From NCBI GenBank assembly GCA_030695415.1, contig JAUYQZ010000032.1, forward strand, positions 1 through 64,000: a stretch of 64,000 bases of DNA. The letters are read 5' to 3'. The DNA comes from Hylemonella sp. (GTDB taxonomy: Bacteria; Pseudomonadota; Gammaproteobacteria; Burkholderiales; Burkholderiaceae_C). Below, one piece after another: positions 1 through 12,213 of the stretch. Each line of letters starts with the position of its first letter. Within the stretch, counting starts at the first letter, position 1. The notes under the pieces are model-generated. The model saw nothing but the letters and a program-made list of their open reading frames with translations. It was not told where the DNA came from and searched no databases. Made by a program: the position numbers and the translations under genes.

Positions 1-1626
1 GATGTCGATGGCGGTGCCTTCGCTGAGGATGATGCGCTGAATGGACTCGGTGATGGGCATCACCTGGTAAACACCCACCCGGCCTTTGTAGCCGTTGTTG
101 CAGGCCGAACAGCCCACCGCACGGTAAGGCTTCCAGTTGCCGTCCAGCTCTTCGGGCTTGAAGCCGGCCTTGAGCAGCGAGTCGCGAGGGTAGTCCGCGG
201 GCTTCTTGCAGTTTTCGCAGAGCTTGCGCGCCAGGCGCTGGGCCGTGATCAGCAAGACGCTGGCTGCGATGTTGAAGGGCGCCACGCCCATGTTCAGCAA
301 CCGGGTCAGCGTGGTGGGCGCGTCGTTGGTGTGCAGCGTGCTCATCACCATGTGACCGGTCTGCGCCGCCTTGATGGCGATGTCGGCGGTGTCGAGGTCG
401 CGAATTTCGCCGACCATGATGATGTCCGGGTCCTGGCGCAGGAAGGACTTGAGCGCGGCGGCAAAGGTCAGGCCGGCCTTGTCGTTGACGTTGACTTGGT
501 TCACGCCCGGCAGGTTGATTTCCGACGGGTCTTCAGCCGTGGCGATGTTCACGCCCGGCTTGTTGAGCAAATTAAGGCATGTGTACAGCGACACCGTCTT
601 GCCCGAGCCAGTGGGACCGGTCACCAAAATCATCCCGTAGGGGCGGCTGATGGCCTTGAGAAGTCGTTCCTTCTCTTCCGGCTCGTACCCCAGCGCATCA
701 ATGCCCAGTTTGGCGCTGCTCGGATCCAGGATACGGATCACGATCTTTTCGCCGAACAGCGTGGGCAGCGTGCTGACACGGAAATCGATGACGCGCTCAG
801 GGCCCACCTTGAGCTTCATCTTTCCGTCCTGCGGCACCCGCTTCTCGGAAATGTCCATCTTGGAGATCACCTTGATGCGCGACGCCAGTTTGTCCTTGAT
901 GGCCACGGGCGGCGAGGAGATCTCGCGCAGTTCGCCATCGATACGAAAGCGGACCCGGTAGTTGTGCTCGTAGGGCTCGAAATGCAGGTCGGAGGCGCGC
1001 ATGCCAATGGCATCGATCAGCATCTTGTGCAGGAACTTGACGACGGGCGCGTCTTCCACCTCGGAGGTGTTGACCTCGGCACTCTCGTTCACGGCCTCGG
1101 CGGTGAACTCGTCGAACTCGATGTCGCCGCCGACGATGTTGTCTATGGCCTCGGAGGCCGAGGTGGCGTGGACCTCCACCAGCTTGAGCAGTTTGTCGTA
1201 CTCGGCGATGATCCAGTCCACGCCCATCTGGCTGGCGAACTTGATCTTCTCCGCTGCAGCCTGATCGGAGGGGTCGGCCGTCGCGACCACCAGGCGGTTG
1301 TTGCGCCTGCCCAGCACCACCACGCGGTAATCCTGGCAAATCTTGTTGTCCAGCAGGTCCTTGGGCAGACGCTGGGTGTCGACGGCGTCCAGATCAATCA
1401 GCGGGGCCGCGAAAGCCGCGGACATGGTGTGGGCCAGATCCGCTGCCGAGACGACTCCCGAACCGGTGAGTTCGGCGATAAAGCTGGTGCGGTTGCTGGA
1501 CGCCTTGCGGAAAAGCTCCTCGGCCGACTTCTGCTCCAGCTTGCCCGCCAGAATCAGCGCGCGCCCCAGTCCAGGCAGGGCAACGGGAGCATTTTCGCGG
1601 TGGATGGCGGTATCGACGGCGGCCAT
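1..1626 (-). CDS. pilB: Type IV pilus assembly ATPase PilB (3' end beyond window)
   Basis: Cytoplasmic hexameric ATPase that powers type IV pilus extension. Starts at ATG 1626 and stays open for 542 codons to the left edge, so about 30-40 C-terminal residues are missing against the usual 570-580. The N-terminal ~150 residues look like the T4P/T2S N-terminal domain. The GspE-type ATPase core has Walker A VTGPTGSGKT near position 600. Towards the left edge a CENC...CSACNN tetracysteine zinc motif is readable. No other coding frame competes; long open frames on the plus strand here are antisense shadows. The partners pilC and pilD are not adjacent within the window; pilD is 38 kb away. Confidence 0.95.
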   Translation of the reverse strand, partial: MAAVDTAIHRENAPVALPGLGRALILAGKLEQKSAEELFRKASSNRTSFIAELTGSGVVSAADLAHTMSAAFAAPLIDLDAVDTQRLPKDLLDNKICQDYRVVVLGRRNNRLVVATADPSDQAAAEKIKFASQMGVDWIIAEYDKLLKLVEVHATSASEAIDNIVGGDIEFDEFTAEAVNESAEVNTSEVEDAPVVKFLHKMLIDAIGMRASDLHFEPYEHNYRVRFRIDGELREISSPPVAIKDKLASRIKVISKMDISEKRVPQDGKMKLKVGPERVIDFRVSTLPTLFGEKIVIRILDPSSAKLGIDALGYEPEEKERLLKAISRPYGMILVTGPTGSGKTVSLYTCLNLLNKPGVNIATAEDPSEINLPGVNQVNVNDKAGLTFAAALKSFLRQDPDIIMVGEIRDLDTADIAIKAAQTGHMVMSTLHTNDAPTTLTRLLNMGVAPFNIAASVLLITAQRLARKLCENCKKPADYPRDSLLKAGFKPEELDGNWKPYRAVGCSACNNGYKGRVGVYQVMPITESIQRIILSEGTAIDI

Positions 1627-1819
1627 GGACTGTGGAGTTCTTCGAAAATCCGGGGGGATGAAACCCCCGGATCATCGCCGATTGCCACGCTGATGTAAAC
1701 GAAACCCCGGCGCCATTTTGCAAGCAGACGTTGCAGCGCAACACGAAGAAGAAGCGGCGCGTATGCCCCGGTTTTTTCCCGCGGCTAAGTCGGGACCGAG
1801 ACGCGGCGAGTTGATTGAT

Positions 1820-1896
<77 letters not shown>

Positions 1897-1920
1897 ATAT
1901 CTCGAATCGCAGGGTCTGCG

Positions 1921-2898
1921 TCAGGATTGACGCGCCAGCAACTGAGACGCTAATTGTATCAAACTGGCGGCGTGGGGTCCGGCAGGCAGGCGCCGTGCGG
2001 CAGCCACAGCGCGTTCTGCCTCGCGAGCCGCCGCCTGGCGCGACACATCAAGCGCACCGGTGTGCCGCACGATGGCGATCACCTGGTCCAGTGCTTCTAC
2101 CGAACCGTGTTCGATGGCGTCGCGGATCAGCTTACGTTCCTTTTCCGAGCCACGCTGCATGGCGGCGATCAGTGGCAAGGTCGCCTTGCCCTCGCGCAAA
2201 TCGTCGCCCAGGCTCTTGCCCATGACAACGGCATCGCCAGCGTAGTCCAGGACGTCGTCAATGACCTGAAACGCCGTACCCAGGGCCCGCCCATATTCAG
2301 CACAGGATTCCTCCAGCACGCTCTCTGCGCCCGCCAGGATGGCGCCGCAGCGGGCGCTGGCCTCGAACAGCTTGGCCGTCTTGGAGCGGATGACCTGCAG
2401 GTAGCCGGCCTCGTCCAGATCAGCGTTGTGCATGTTCATGAGCTGTTGCACCTCGCCTTCGGCGATGACGTTGGTGGCGTCGGCCAGCACCTGCATGATG
2501 CGCATGCTTTGCGCATCCACCATCATCTGGAAGGCGCGGGAATAGAGAAAGTCGCCCACCAGAACGCTGGCCGGGTTGCCGAAGGCCTCATTCGCGGTGG
2601 CGTTGCCGCGGCGCAGGGCGGAATCGTCGACCACATCGTCGTGCAGCAAGGTGGCGGTGTGAATGAATTCGACCACGGCCGCCAGGTTGTAGCGCTGTTC
2701 GCCACGGAAACCCAAGGCGCCGCTGGCCAGCAGCAGCAGGGCCGGACGCAGGCGCTTGCCGCCGGCGTTGATGATGTAGCGGGCCACCTGGCCGACCAGC
2801 GGGACCCCGGAATCCAGCCTTTGGGCAATGACGCGGTCCACCTCCCGCATGTCGTCGGCAATCAGGGCGAGCGGGTTGTCGAGGCGAGGGGCATTCAC
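1921..2898 (-). CDS. ispB: Octaprenyl (polyprenyl) diphosphate synthase
   Basis: 325-aa trans-prenyltransferase that extends farnesyl diphosphate with IPP units to make the ubiquinone side chain. GGKRLRP at about 46-52 binds IPP. The first aspartate-rich motif DDVVDD is at 87-92 and the second, DDVLD, at 214-218. Length and motifs fit the IspB family. It is divergent from rplU, with the 161-bp gap holding promoters for both. Chain length cannot be read from sequence; octaprenyl is inferred from the beta-proteobacterial context. Confidence 0.93.
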   Translation of the reverse strand: MNAPRLDNPLALIADDMREVDRVIAQRLDSGVPLVGQVARYIINAGGKRLRPALLLLASGALGFRGEQRYNLAAVVEFIHTATLLHDDVVDDSALRRGNATANEAFGNPASVLVGDFLYSRAFQMMVDAQSMRIMQVLADATNVIAEGEVQQLMNMHNADLDEAGYLQVIRSKTAKLFEASARCGAILAGAESVLEESCAEYGRALGTAFQVIDDVLDYAGDAVVMGKSLGDDLREGKATLPLIAAMQRGSEKERKLIRDAIEHGSVEALDQVIAIVRHTGALDVSRQAAAREAERAVAAARRLPAGPHAASLIQLASQLLARQS

Positions 2899-2979
2899 GA
2901 GGGGATGGGTAAAAACCGGGGCGGGGTGGGACGATTATAGGAAGGCGCGACGCCCTCCCGGGAGGCCTGGACGGAGGCC

Positions 2980-3008
2980 ATGTCAGTGGTCGCAAACCGT
3001 GCTACAAT
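2980..3008 (+). promoter_or_regulatory. Candidate sigma-70 promoter of rplU-rpmA
   Basis: A good -10 box TACAAT lies at 3003-3008, about 50 bp before the rplU start, with a weak -35-like TGTCAG 17 nt upstream. The placement suits the ribosomal protein operon; the -35 is poor, so the assignment rests mainly on the -10. Confidence 0.5.
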
Positions 3009-3059
3009 CTTCGGCTCTGCGGAAATCCGTCCGCGGGGGCTCATTCAAAGAGGTCATTC

Positions 3060-3371
3060 ATGTACGCGGTCATAAAAACCGGCGGCAAACAGTATCGTGT
3101 TGCTGCTGGCGAAAAAATTAAAGTAGAACAGATTGCTGCGGACGTAGGCCAGGAGATCGTCATTGACCAAGTTCTGGCAGTCGGCAACGGCGCAGAACTC
3201 AAGGTCGGTACGCCCCTGGTGTCCGGCGCAACTGTCAAAGCCACTGTGGTGGCTCACGGCAAGCACGACAAGGTTCGCATCTTCAAGATGCGCCGTCGCA
3301 AGCACTATCAGAAACGTCAAGGGCACCGTCAGCAGTTCACCGAACTGCAAATCGGCGCCATCTCCGCATAA
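3060..3371 (+). CDS. rplU: 50S ribosomal protein L21
   Basis: 103-aa L21, a 23S-rRNA-binding protein of the large subunit. Sequence begins [14 protein letters not shown], the family hallmark, and has the basic stretch [15 protein letters not shown]. An AAAGAGG ribosome binding site precedes the ATG. rpmA follows after 12 bp, the near-universal rplU-rpmA pair. Confidence 0.98.
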   Translation: MYAVIKTGGKQYRVAAGEKIKVEQIAADVGQEIVIDQVLAVGNGAELKVGTPLVSGATVKATVVAHGKHDKVRIFKMRRRKHYQKRQGHRQQFTELQIGAISA

Positions 3372-3383
3372 GGAGCAAGAGAC

Positions 3384-3641
3384 ATGGCACAGAAAAAAGG
3401 CGGCGGCTCTACGCGAAACGGGCGCGATTCGCAGCCCAAGATGCTCGGCGTGAAGGCATTCGGCGGCCAACAGGTCAGCGCCGGCTCCATCATCGTGCGC
3501 CAGCGTGGCACCAAGTTCCATCCCGGCGCCAACGTCGGCATCGGCAAGGACCACACCCTGTTTGCACTGGTCGACGGCCACGTGTCGTTTGCCATCAAGG
3601 GCGAACTCAACAAGCATACGGTGAACGTCACCGCCGTTTGA
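3384..3641 (+). CDS. rpmA: 50S ribosomal protein L27
   Basis: 85-aa L27, whose N-terminal tail reaches the peptidyl-transferase centre. Begins [16 protein letters not shown] and contains [15 protein letters not shown], both diagnostic. There is no cleavable N-terminal extension of the Firmicutes type. AGGAGCAAGAG precedes the start. A strong terminator follows, separating the pair from obgE. Confidence 0.98.
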   Translation: MAQKKGGGSTRNGRDSQPKMLGVKAFGGQQVSAGSIIVRQRGTKFHPGANVGIGKDHTLFALVDGHVSFAIKGELNKHTVNVTAV

Positions 3642-3662
3642 GGCCAGCCCGGCTCCTGCACG

Positions 3663-3689
3663 AAACCCTGCGCCGAGCGCAGGGTTTTT
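3663..3689 (+). terminator. Rho-independent terminator after rpmA
   Basis: Perfect 11-bp stem AAACCCTGCGC / GCGCAGGGTTT with a 3-nt loop, running into a T-rich tail (TTTTTGTTTT). Ends the rplU-rpmA transcript. Confidence 0.9.
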
Positions 3690-3731
3690 GTTTTCGGGCC
3701 ACTGTGTTTAACTTGCCCCTTGTGAAGTTAG

Positions 3732-4856
<1,125 letters not shown>

Positions 4857-4994
4857 TCCCCCACGCTTGCCGCCGCGTGTGCTGCGCTGCCCCTTGAGGG
4901 GCAAGTTCGCCTTGGGGCGGCCCGGCGGGACACTAGAATTCCCGGATTCCCATCCAACGCTGCCCCCACCGGTCCTGCAGCCGCTGCCTCCAAC

Positions 4995-6131
4995 ATGAAT
5001 CAGAAATCCTCGACAGCTGTCATGCGCGCCGCCCGGCGCATTGTCGTCAAGGTCGGCTCCAGCCTCGTCACCAACGACGGGCGTGGGCTGGATGAAGCCG
5101 CCATCGAGGAGTGGTCGCGTCAGATCTCCGCACTCGTGCGCGACGGACGCGAGGTCATCATGGTGTCCAGCGGCGCCATCGCCGAGGGCATGAAGCGCCT
5201 GGGTTGGACGACCCGACCCAAGGAGATCCACGAACTGCAGGCTGCGGCCGCAGTCGGCCAGATGGGCCTGGCGCAGATGTATGAGACGCGTCTTCGTGCG
5301 CATGGCCTGGGCAGTGCCCAGGTATTGCTCACGCATGCCGACCTGGCCGACCGCGAGCGCTACCTCAATGCCCGCTCCACCCTGCTGACCCTGCTCAAGC
5401 TGGGCGTGGTGCCGGTCATCAACGAGAACGACACCGTCGTCAACGATGAAATCAAGTTCGGCGACAACGACACCCTGGGCGCCCTGGTGGCCAATCTGGT
5501 CGAGGCCGATGCCCTCGTCATCCTGACCGACCAGAAGGGCCTGTACACGGCCGATCCGCGCAAGGACCCGGCCGCACAGTTCGTGCACGAAGCCCTGGCC
5601 GGTGATCCAGCCCTCGAAGCCATGGCCGGTGGCGCGGGCTCCAGCCTGGGCAAGGGCGGCATGATCACCAAGATCCTGGCCGCGAAACGCGCGGCCGGCT
5701 CAGGCGCCTCCACGGTGATTGCCTGGGGACGTGAGCACGATGTGCTGGTTCGTTTGACCCAGGGCGAATCCATCGGTACCTTGCTGGTGGCGCAGACGGC
5801 CAAGACCCAGGCGCGCAAGCAGTGGATGGCCGACCACCTGCAGATGCGGGGCGCTGTCGTGGTGGATGCCGGAGCGGCGCGCAAGCTGCTCGAAGAGGGC
5901 AAGAGCCTGCTGCCGATTGGCATGACCGCCGTGGAAGGCGAGTTCTCCCGCGGCGAGGTGATCGCCGTACGCGACGAACAAGGGGCAGAGATTGCACGCG
6001 GCCTGGCCAATTACGCCAGCTCAGAGGCGCGATTGCTGTGCCGCAAGCCTTCGGGCGAGTTCGAAAAGCTGCTCGGCTACGTCGCTGAACCCGAGATGGT
6101 TCATCGCGACAACCTGGTCCTGATGCGCTGA
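4995..6131 (+). CDS. proB: Glutamate 5-kinase
   Basis: 378-aa enzyme phosphorylating glutamate to gamma-glutamyl phosphate, the first step of proline synthesis. The amino-acid-kinase domain shows [11 protein letters not shown] near the N-terminus, VSSGAIAEG, the substrate motif [17 protein letters not shown] and the lysine-rich [10 protein letters not shown]. The C-terminal ~100 residues form a PUA domain ([13 protein letters not shown]...). Lies downstream of obgE after 138 bp; rppH converges from the other side. Confidence 0.96.
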   Translation: MNQKSSTAVMRAARRIVVKVGSSLVTNDGRGLDEAAIEEWSRQISALVRDGREVIMVSSGAIAEGMKRLGWTTRPKEIHELQAAAAVGQMGLAQMYETRLRAHGLGSAQVLLTHADLADRERYLNARSTLLTLLKLGVVPVINENDTVVNDEIKFGDNDTLGALVANLVEADALVILTDQKGLYTADPRKDPAAQFVHEALAGDPALEAMAGGAGSSLGKGGMITKILAAKRAAGSGASTVIAWGREHDVLVRLTQGESIGTLLVAQTAKTQARKQWMADHLQMRGAVVVDAGAARKLLEEGKSLLPIGMTAVEGEFSRGEVIAVRDEQGAEIARGLANYASSEARLLCRKPSGEFEKLLGYVAEPEMVHRDNLVLMR

Positions 6132-6190
6132 AACTTGCGAATGAACCTGCTGCGCGACCCGCTCGCTACGGCTTCTTCGCACATTCCGAA

Positions 6191-6838
6191 TCACTGTCCC
6201 TGAGGCTCCGTGCGGTCCTTGCTGGTTTGATCCGATTGCGGGTCGGGATCGAAGCTGGCCCCCGGGGGCAGTTCCATGCCATGGCCCTCGGCTATCGAAA
6301 CGTGGTGCAGATGATCGCCCTCGCGCGGACGATGGCCCTGGCGCAGGAACCGGTTGCGGTGGTCGGTGCGCGGCAGGAAGCGCGCCAACTCCGTCAGCGC
6401 CATTTCGTAGACGCCGCGCTTGAACTCCACCACCATGTCCAGTGGCACCCAGTATTCGTTCCAGCGCCAGGCATCGAACTCCGGGTGTTCAGTGGCACGC
6501 AGGTTCAGATGCCAGTCCTGGCCCATGAGCTGCAGCAGGAACCAGATCTGCTTCTGGCCCTTGTAGTGGCCGCGTGCTTCGCGTCGGATGTAGCGGTCCG
6601 GCACCTCGTAGCGCAACCAGTCCCGGGTCCGGGCCACGATGCGCACGTGCTCGGGCTGAAGCCCGACTTCCTCATGCAACTCACGGAACATGGCCTGTTC
6701 CGGGGTTTCGCCCCGGTCGATGCCACCCTGCGGAAACTGCCACGAGTGCGTGCGTATGCGTTTGCCCCAGAAAACCTGATTCTTCTGGTTGAGCAGGATG
6801 ATGCCGACATTGGGCCGAAAGCCGTCCCGGTCAAGCAT
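6191..6838 (-). CDS. rppH: RNA pyrophosphohydrolase RppH (NudH)
   Basis: 215-aa Nudix enzyme that removes pyrophosphate from 5'-triphosphorylated RNA and so primes mRNA for decay. The Nudix box follows [20 protein letters not shown] (GX5EX7REXXEE). The start is ATG 6838 ([15 protein letters not shown], the RppH signature); a TTG two codons upstream is less likely. The C-terminal tail beyond about residue 165 is low complexity and poorly conserved. It is divergent from proS. Confidence 0.93.
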   Translation of the reverse strand: MLDRDGFRPNVGIILLNQKNQVFWGKRIRTHSWQFPQGGIDRGETPEQAMFRELHEEVGLQPEHVRIVARTRDWLRYEVPDRYIRREARGHYKGQKQIWFLLQLMGQDWHLNLRATEHPEFDAWRWNEYWVPLDMVVEFKRGVYEMALTELARFLPRTDHRNRFLRQGHRPREGDHLHHVSIAEGHGMELPPGASFDPDPQSDQTSKDRTEPQGQ

Positions 6839-6930
6839 AATCAAACCCCAAATTTTGAACTGTTTCCATTATGCACGGCGCCTGCTGTGCATCAAGGGGA
6901 GCAGCCTGCATCCGTCAGAAAAAGCACGCC

Positions 6931-8676
<1,746 letters not shown>

Positions 8677-8699
8677 CGATGACCGGCAAGGGACCTGCC

Positions 8700-9329
8700 A
8701 TGCGGCGACGCACAGGTCTGCAAGCCCTGCTGGCGATCGCCGCGGGTCTGACCCTGCCCCTGCCGGCGCACGCTGGCGGCCAGATCGAAGAACCGCTGGC
8801 CGATTCGATACGCACGGCCCTGAGCGCAGCCATCGCCAACACGGCGCCTCCGGTGCCAGAGTTCACGGACACGGAGGCGCGACTGGCCTACCTGCGCTGG
8901 CTGGGAGCCATGAGCGAGCGACTGCGCAAGAACAAGACCGAGTGGCCCCAGCGCCGTGACTTCCTGCAGACGGTCTGGTACGAAAGCAGGCGCGCCGGCC
9001 TGGACGTGGCCCTGGTGCTGGGGTTGATCCAGGTCGAGAGTAACTTCCGCAAGTTTGCCGTATCGAGCGTGGGGGCCCGCGGCTACATGCAGGTCATGCC
9101 CTTCTGGTCGCGCCTCATTGGTGACGGCGATGCGGGCAAACTCTTTCACATGCAGACCAACCTGCGCTTTGGCTGCGTCATCCTGCGCCACTACCTCGAG
9201 CGTGAGCGCGGCGACCTCTTCATGGCCTTGGGTCGCTACAACGGTTCCCGCGGCAAGCCGCAATACCCGAATGCGGTGTTCGCTGCGCAGCGCAAGTGGC
9301 AGTACAGCGATGCGCCTGCGGCGCGCTAG
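8700..9329 (+). CDS. Lytic transglycosylase, SLT domain (exported)
   Basis: 209 aa counted from ATG 8700. The N-terminal signal peptide MRRRTGLQALLAIAAGLTL ends near PAHAG, so the protein acts in the periplasm. The SLT fold is clear: GLIQVESNF carries the catalytic glutamate, followed by SSVGARGYMQVMPFW, LRFGCVILRHYL and LGRYNGS. Cleaves peptidoglycan with 1,6-anhydromuramyl formation. Starts 23 bp after proS, probably co-transcribed. Its end overlaps the convergent CBS-protein gene by a few bases. Which Slt/Mlt subfamily is not certain. Confidence 0.9.
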   Translation: MRRRTGLQALLAIAAGLTLPLPAHAGGQIEEPLADSIRTALSAAIANTAPPVPEFTDTEARLAYLRWLGAMSERLRKNKTEWPQRRDFLQTVWYESRRAGLDVALVLGLIQVESNFRKFAVSSVGARGYMQVMPFWSRLIGDGDAGKLFHMQTNLRFGCVILRHYLERERGDLFMALGRYNGSRGKPQYPNAVFAAQRKWQYSDAPAAR

Positions 9330-10627
9330 CTGATGGCCCTGTCGGGCAGCCGCGTCACCATGACCTGGTCGATGCGGTAGCTGTCCACGTCCATGACCTC
9401 GAAGCTGTAGCCGTCCCACTGCACGCGGTCGGTACGGCGCGGCACTCGGCGCAGCATGACCATCAGGAAGCCGGCCAGCGTTTCGTAGTCCTCGGGTTGG
9501 GGCAGCGTGTCCAGGCCCAGGGCACGTTGCACGTCGGCCATGGGCGTGATGCCGTCGATCAGCCAGGAGCCCTCCTCACGCTGCACGATCATCTCCTCGT
9601 CGGCCGGCGCGACCAGGTCACCCATGACCGTGCTCATCACGTCATTGAGCGTGACCAGGCCCACCACCAGGCTGTACTCGTTGACGATGAGGGCGAAGTC
9701 TTCGTGGGCCTGGCGAAACTGTGCCAGCACCTCGGTCAGCGTGAGCCGGTCAGGCACCACCACCGCCTTGTGCAAGAGGGTGGGGTCGTCCAACCGAATA
9801 GGCTGATCTTTCAGGATCCGCTGGAACAGATCCTTGGCGTCGACATAGCCCATCACGTGGTCGATATCACCGTCGCACACCGGATAGGTGGAAAACGGTT
9901 CCGCGGTAATGCGGGCCCGAACGATGGCGTCGCTATCACGCTGGTCGAACCAGGCGATGCGGTCACGCGCTGTCATGGCGCTGCTCACCGTCCGCGTGTC
10001 CAGTTCGAAGACGTTGGCAATGACCTGCTGTTCGTCGCGCGCCAGCACACCGGCTTGGGCACCGGCTTCCGCCAGGGCCAGGATGTCGTCGGAGGTGACG
10101 CGATCGTCGCGCTGGGTCGACAGGCCCAGCAGGCCGAACAGGGCATCGGTGGTCCGGCTGTAGATCCAGACAACGGGCTTGAGGACGCGCATGCACAGTC
10201 GCATCGGGGCATTCAGCAGCAAGGCCAGACGCTCGGGCTCGGCCATGGCCAGACGCTTGGGGAAAAGGTCCGAGAAAACGATGAACAGAGAGATCACCAA
10301 TGCGAACGACAGGACAAAGGCGGTCGTCGCCGCCGCCGGGGCCGGCAGCCAGCCCTGGAGCAACCGCTCCAACAAGGGGCTGAAGGCGCCCTCGCCCACA
10401 ATCCCGCCCAGAATGGCCACCGCGTTCTGGCCAATCTGAACCACCGTGAAATAGTGCCCCGGCTGCTCCTGGATTCGCAGTACGGCTGCCGCGCGCGTGT
10501 CGCCCTCGTCGGCCAGTTGACGCAAACGCAGTCGGCGTGAGGCGGCCAGCGACATCTCCGCCATCGAGAAGAATGCGCTGGCGGCGATCAGCAGGGCGAT
10601 GACGATCAGACTTTGCGTGAAGCTCAT
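9326..10627 (-). CDS. CorC/HlyC-family membrane protein with DUF21 and CBS domains
   Basis: 433-aa integral membrane protein of the CNNM/CorC (UPF0053) family, implicated in Mg/Co or polyamine export. DUF21 with about four hydrophobic segments spans residues 1-190 (FFSMAEMSLAASRRLRL is typical). A CBS pair covers about 200-330, and a C-terminal CorC_HlyC domain follows (EEGSWLIDGITPMADV). ATG 10627 (MSFTQSLIVIAL) is used; the upstream TTG at 10645 adds six residues with no support. Transported substrate cannot be told from sequence. Confidence 0.88.
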   Translation of the reverse strand: MSFTQSLIVIALLIAASAFFSMAEMSLAASRRLRLRQLADEGDTRAAAVLRIQEQPGHYFTVVQIGQNAVAILGGIVGEGAFSPLLERLLQGWLPAPAAATTAFVLSFALVISLFIVFSDLFPKRLAMAEPERLALLLNAPMRLCMRVLKPVVWIYSRTTDALFGLLGLSTQRDDRVTSDDILALAEAGAQAGVLARDEQQVIANVFELDTRTVSSAMTARDRIAWFDQRDSDAIVRARITAEPFSTYPVCDGDIDHVMGYVDAKDLFQRILKDQPIRLDDPTLLHKAVVVPDRLTLTEVLAQFRQAHEDFALIVNEYSLVVGLVTLNDVMSTVMGDLVAPADEEMIVQREEGSWLIDGITPMADVQRALGLDTLPQPEDYETLAGFLMVMLRRVPRRTDRVQWDGYSFEVMDVDSYRIDQVMVTRLPDRAIS

Positions 10628-10710
10628 GACAGTGGTGCGCAACACCCCTCATTCAGGCGAAAGGCAAGTGTATCGGGCCTCCCGGTTTCCTTGCCATGGC
10701 GGCAGAAACG

Positions 10711-10743
10711 AAAAAACCACCGGCAGCGCAGGGCTGGCGGTGG
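10711..10743 (-). terminator. Rho-independent terminator after grxD
   Basis: On the minus strand CCACCGCCAG / CTGCCGGTGG forms a 10-bp stem with one mismatch and a 7-nt loop, followed directly by six T residues; located 23 bp past the grxD stop. Confidence 0.8.
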
Positions 10744-10765
10744 CCGGGGCAATCCCTGGCGGGGC

Positions 10766-11089
10766 TCAGCCCGGGTTGCCCAGCACCTTCTGCAACTCGC
10801 CGCTTTCATACATCTCCATCATGATGTCCGAGCCGCCGATGAACTCGCCCTTCACGTAGAGCTGGGGAATGGTGGGCCAGTTGCTGTAGTCCTTGATGCC
10901 CTGGCGGATGCCGTCATCCTCCAGCACATTGACGGTCTTCACGGCCTTGGGGTCCACGCCGCAGGCCTTGAGGATCTGGATGGCCCGGCCGGAAAAACCG
11001 CACTGGGGAAAGCTGGCGTTACCTTTCATGAAAAGGAGCACTTCGTTCTGTTTGACGAGGTCGTCGATGCGTTGCTGGGCGTCGCTCAT
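10766..11089 (-). CDS. grxD: Monothiol glutaredoxin, Grx4 type
   Basis: 107-aa class II glutaredoxin with active site CGFS (Cys30) in ASFPQCGFSGRA and the glutathione-binding WPTIPQLYVKGEFIGG. Such proteins carry and deliver [2Fe-2S] clusters and partner with BolA. Monocistronic: own terminator downstream and a divergent moxR-like gene upstream. Confidence 0.96.
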   Translation of the reverse strand: MSDAQQRIDDLVKQNEVLLFMKGNASFPQCGFSGRAIQILKACGVDPKAVKTVNVLEDDGIRQGIKDYSNWPTIPQLYVKGEFIGGSDIMMEMYESGELQKVLGNPG

Positions 11090-11237
11090 GGCATGAATCC
11101 TTGAAATTGGCGAAACGGGATGGAATCGCTCGATTATTTCATCTTCGCCGGTGGTCTGCAGGCAAAGGGGCGGCGCCCGTCCTGGCGGGGGTCCTGGAAG
11201 CGGCGGCTAGAATGCACCGAAAAAAGGGGAGGTATAC

Positions 11238-12206
11238 ATGAATGACGCAGTCATCAGAGCGTCGGCGCTCAAGCCGGCCTCGGAACTGTCGCAGGCTATT
11301 GTCAGGAACATCGAGAAGGTCCTGGTTGGCAAGCACCAGCAGGTGGAACTGGCGCTGGCCGCCGTGGTGGCAGGCGGCCATCTGCTGATTGAAGACGTGC
11401 CCGGTCTGGGCAAGACCATGCTGGCGCGGGCGCTGGCAACTTCGGTCGGACTCAAGTTCCGCCGCATCCAGTTCACCGCCGACCTCATGCCTTCGGACAT
11501 CGTGGGTGGCCCGGTCTACAACCCCAAAGATGGCAGTTTCGTGCTGCGCCCCGGCCCGGTGTTTGCCAACTTCGTGCTGGCCGACGAAATCAACCGTGCC
11601 AATGCGCGCGCCCAGTCGGCCCTTCTGGAATGCATGGAAGAGGGCCAGGTCACGCTCGACGGGCAGACCTTGCCGCTGCCGCAACCCTTCGCCGTGCTGG
11701 CGACCCAGAACCCGATCGATATGGCAGGCACCTATCCCTTGCCCGAGGCTCAGCTCGACCGCTTCATGATTCGTCTCTCGCTTGGCTATCCCGACGCGGC
11801 GACCGAGGCCAGCCTCGTTCAGGTGCAGCAGTTCGCGCACCCCATCAGCACGCTGCAGCCAGTCTGCCAGCCGGAACAGTTTGCGCAGCTGGTCAACACC
11901 GCCCGGGCCGTGCAGATCTCACCCGAGGTCGCGCAGTTCATCACCACCATCGTCAGTGCCACCCGCCGGCATGCCGGCATCCGTTTCGGCGCCAGTCCGC
12001 GTGGCACGCTGGCGCTGGCTCGCGTGGCGCGTGCGCTGAGTTGCATGCGCGGCTACAACTACGTCGATCCTGCCATCGTGCGCGAACTGGCTGTTCCCGT
12101 ACTGGCGCACCGTGTGATCGTGCAGGCGCAGGGCTCGGTGCAGGCGCAGAAGCCGGCCGCGGCGATGATCCAGGACATCCTGCAGGCGCAGAAAACGCCT
12201 CGCTGA
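11238..12206 (+). CDS. MoxR-type AAA+ ATPase
   Basis: 322-aa MoxR-family chaperone ATPase. Walker A is in EDVPGLGKTMLARAL and Walker B/sensor in VLADEINRA; GTYPLPEAQLDRFM is the family signature. A GGGGAGG site lies just upstream. The next genes encode a DUF58 protein (7-bp gap) and a TgpA-like membrane protein, the standard MoxR-VWA-like-membrane trio whose client is usually unknown. Distinct from the CbbQ-type ATPase at 22947. Confidence 0.92.
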   Translation: MNDAVIRASALKPASELSQAIVRNIEKVLVGKHQQVELALAAVVAGGHLLIEDVPGLGKTMLARALATSVGLKFRRIQFTADLMPSDIVGGPVYNPKDGSFVLRPGPVFANFVLADEINRANARAQSALLECMEEGQVTLDGQTLPLPQPFAVLATQNPIDMAGTYPLPEAQLDRFMIRLSLGYPDAATEASLVQVQQFAHPISTLQPVCQPEQFAQLVNTARAVQISPEVAQFITTIVSATRRHAGIRFGASPRGTLALARVARALSCMRGYNYVDPAIVRELAVPVLAHRVIVQAQGSVQAQKPAAAMIQDILQAQKTPR

Positions 12207-12213
12207 AACGCCC

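Noticed and set aside
331-1698. 455-aa plus-strand frame at the left edge
   Set aside because: Antisense to pilB, whose Walker and zinc motifs are unmistakable.
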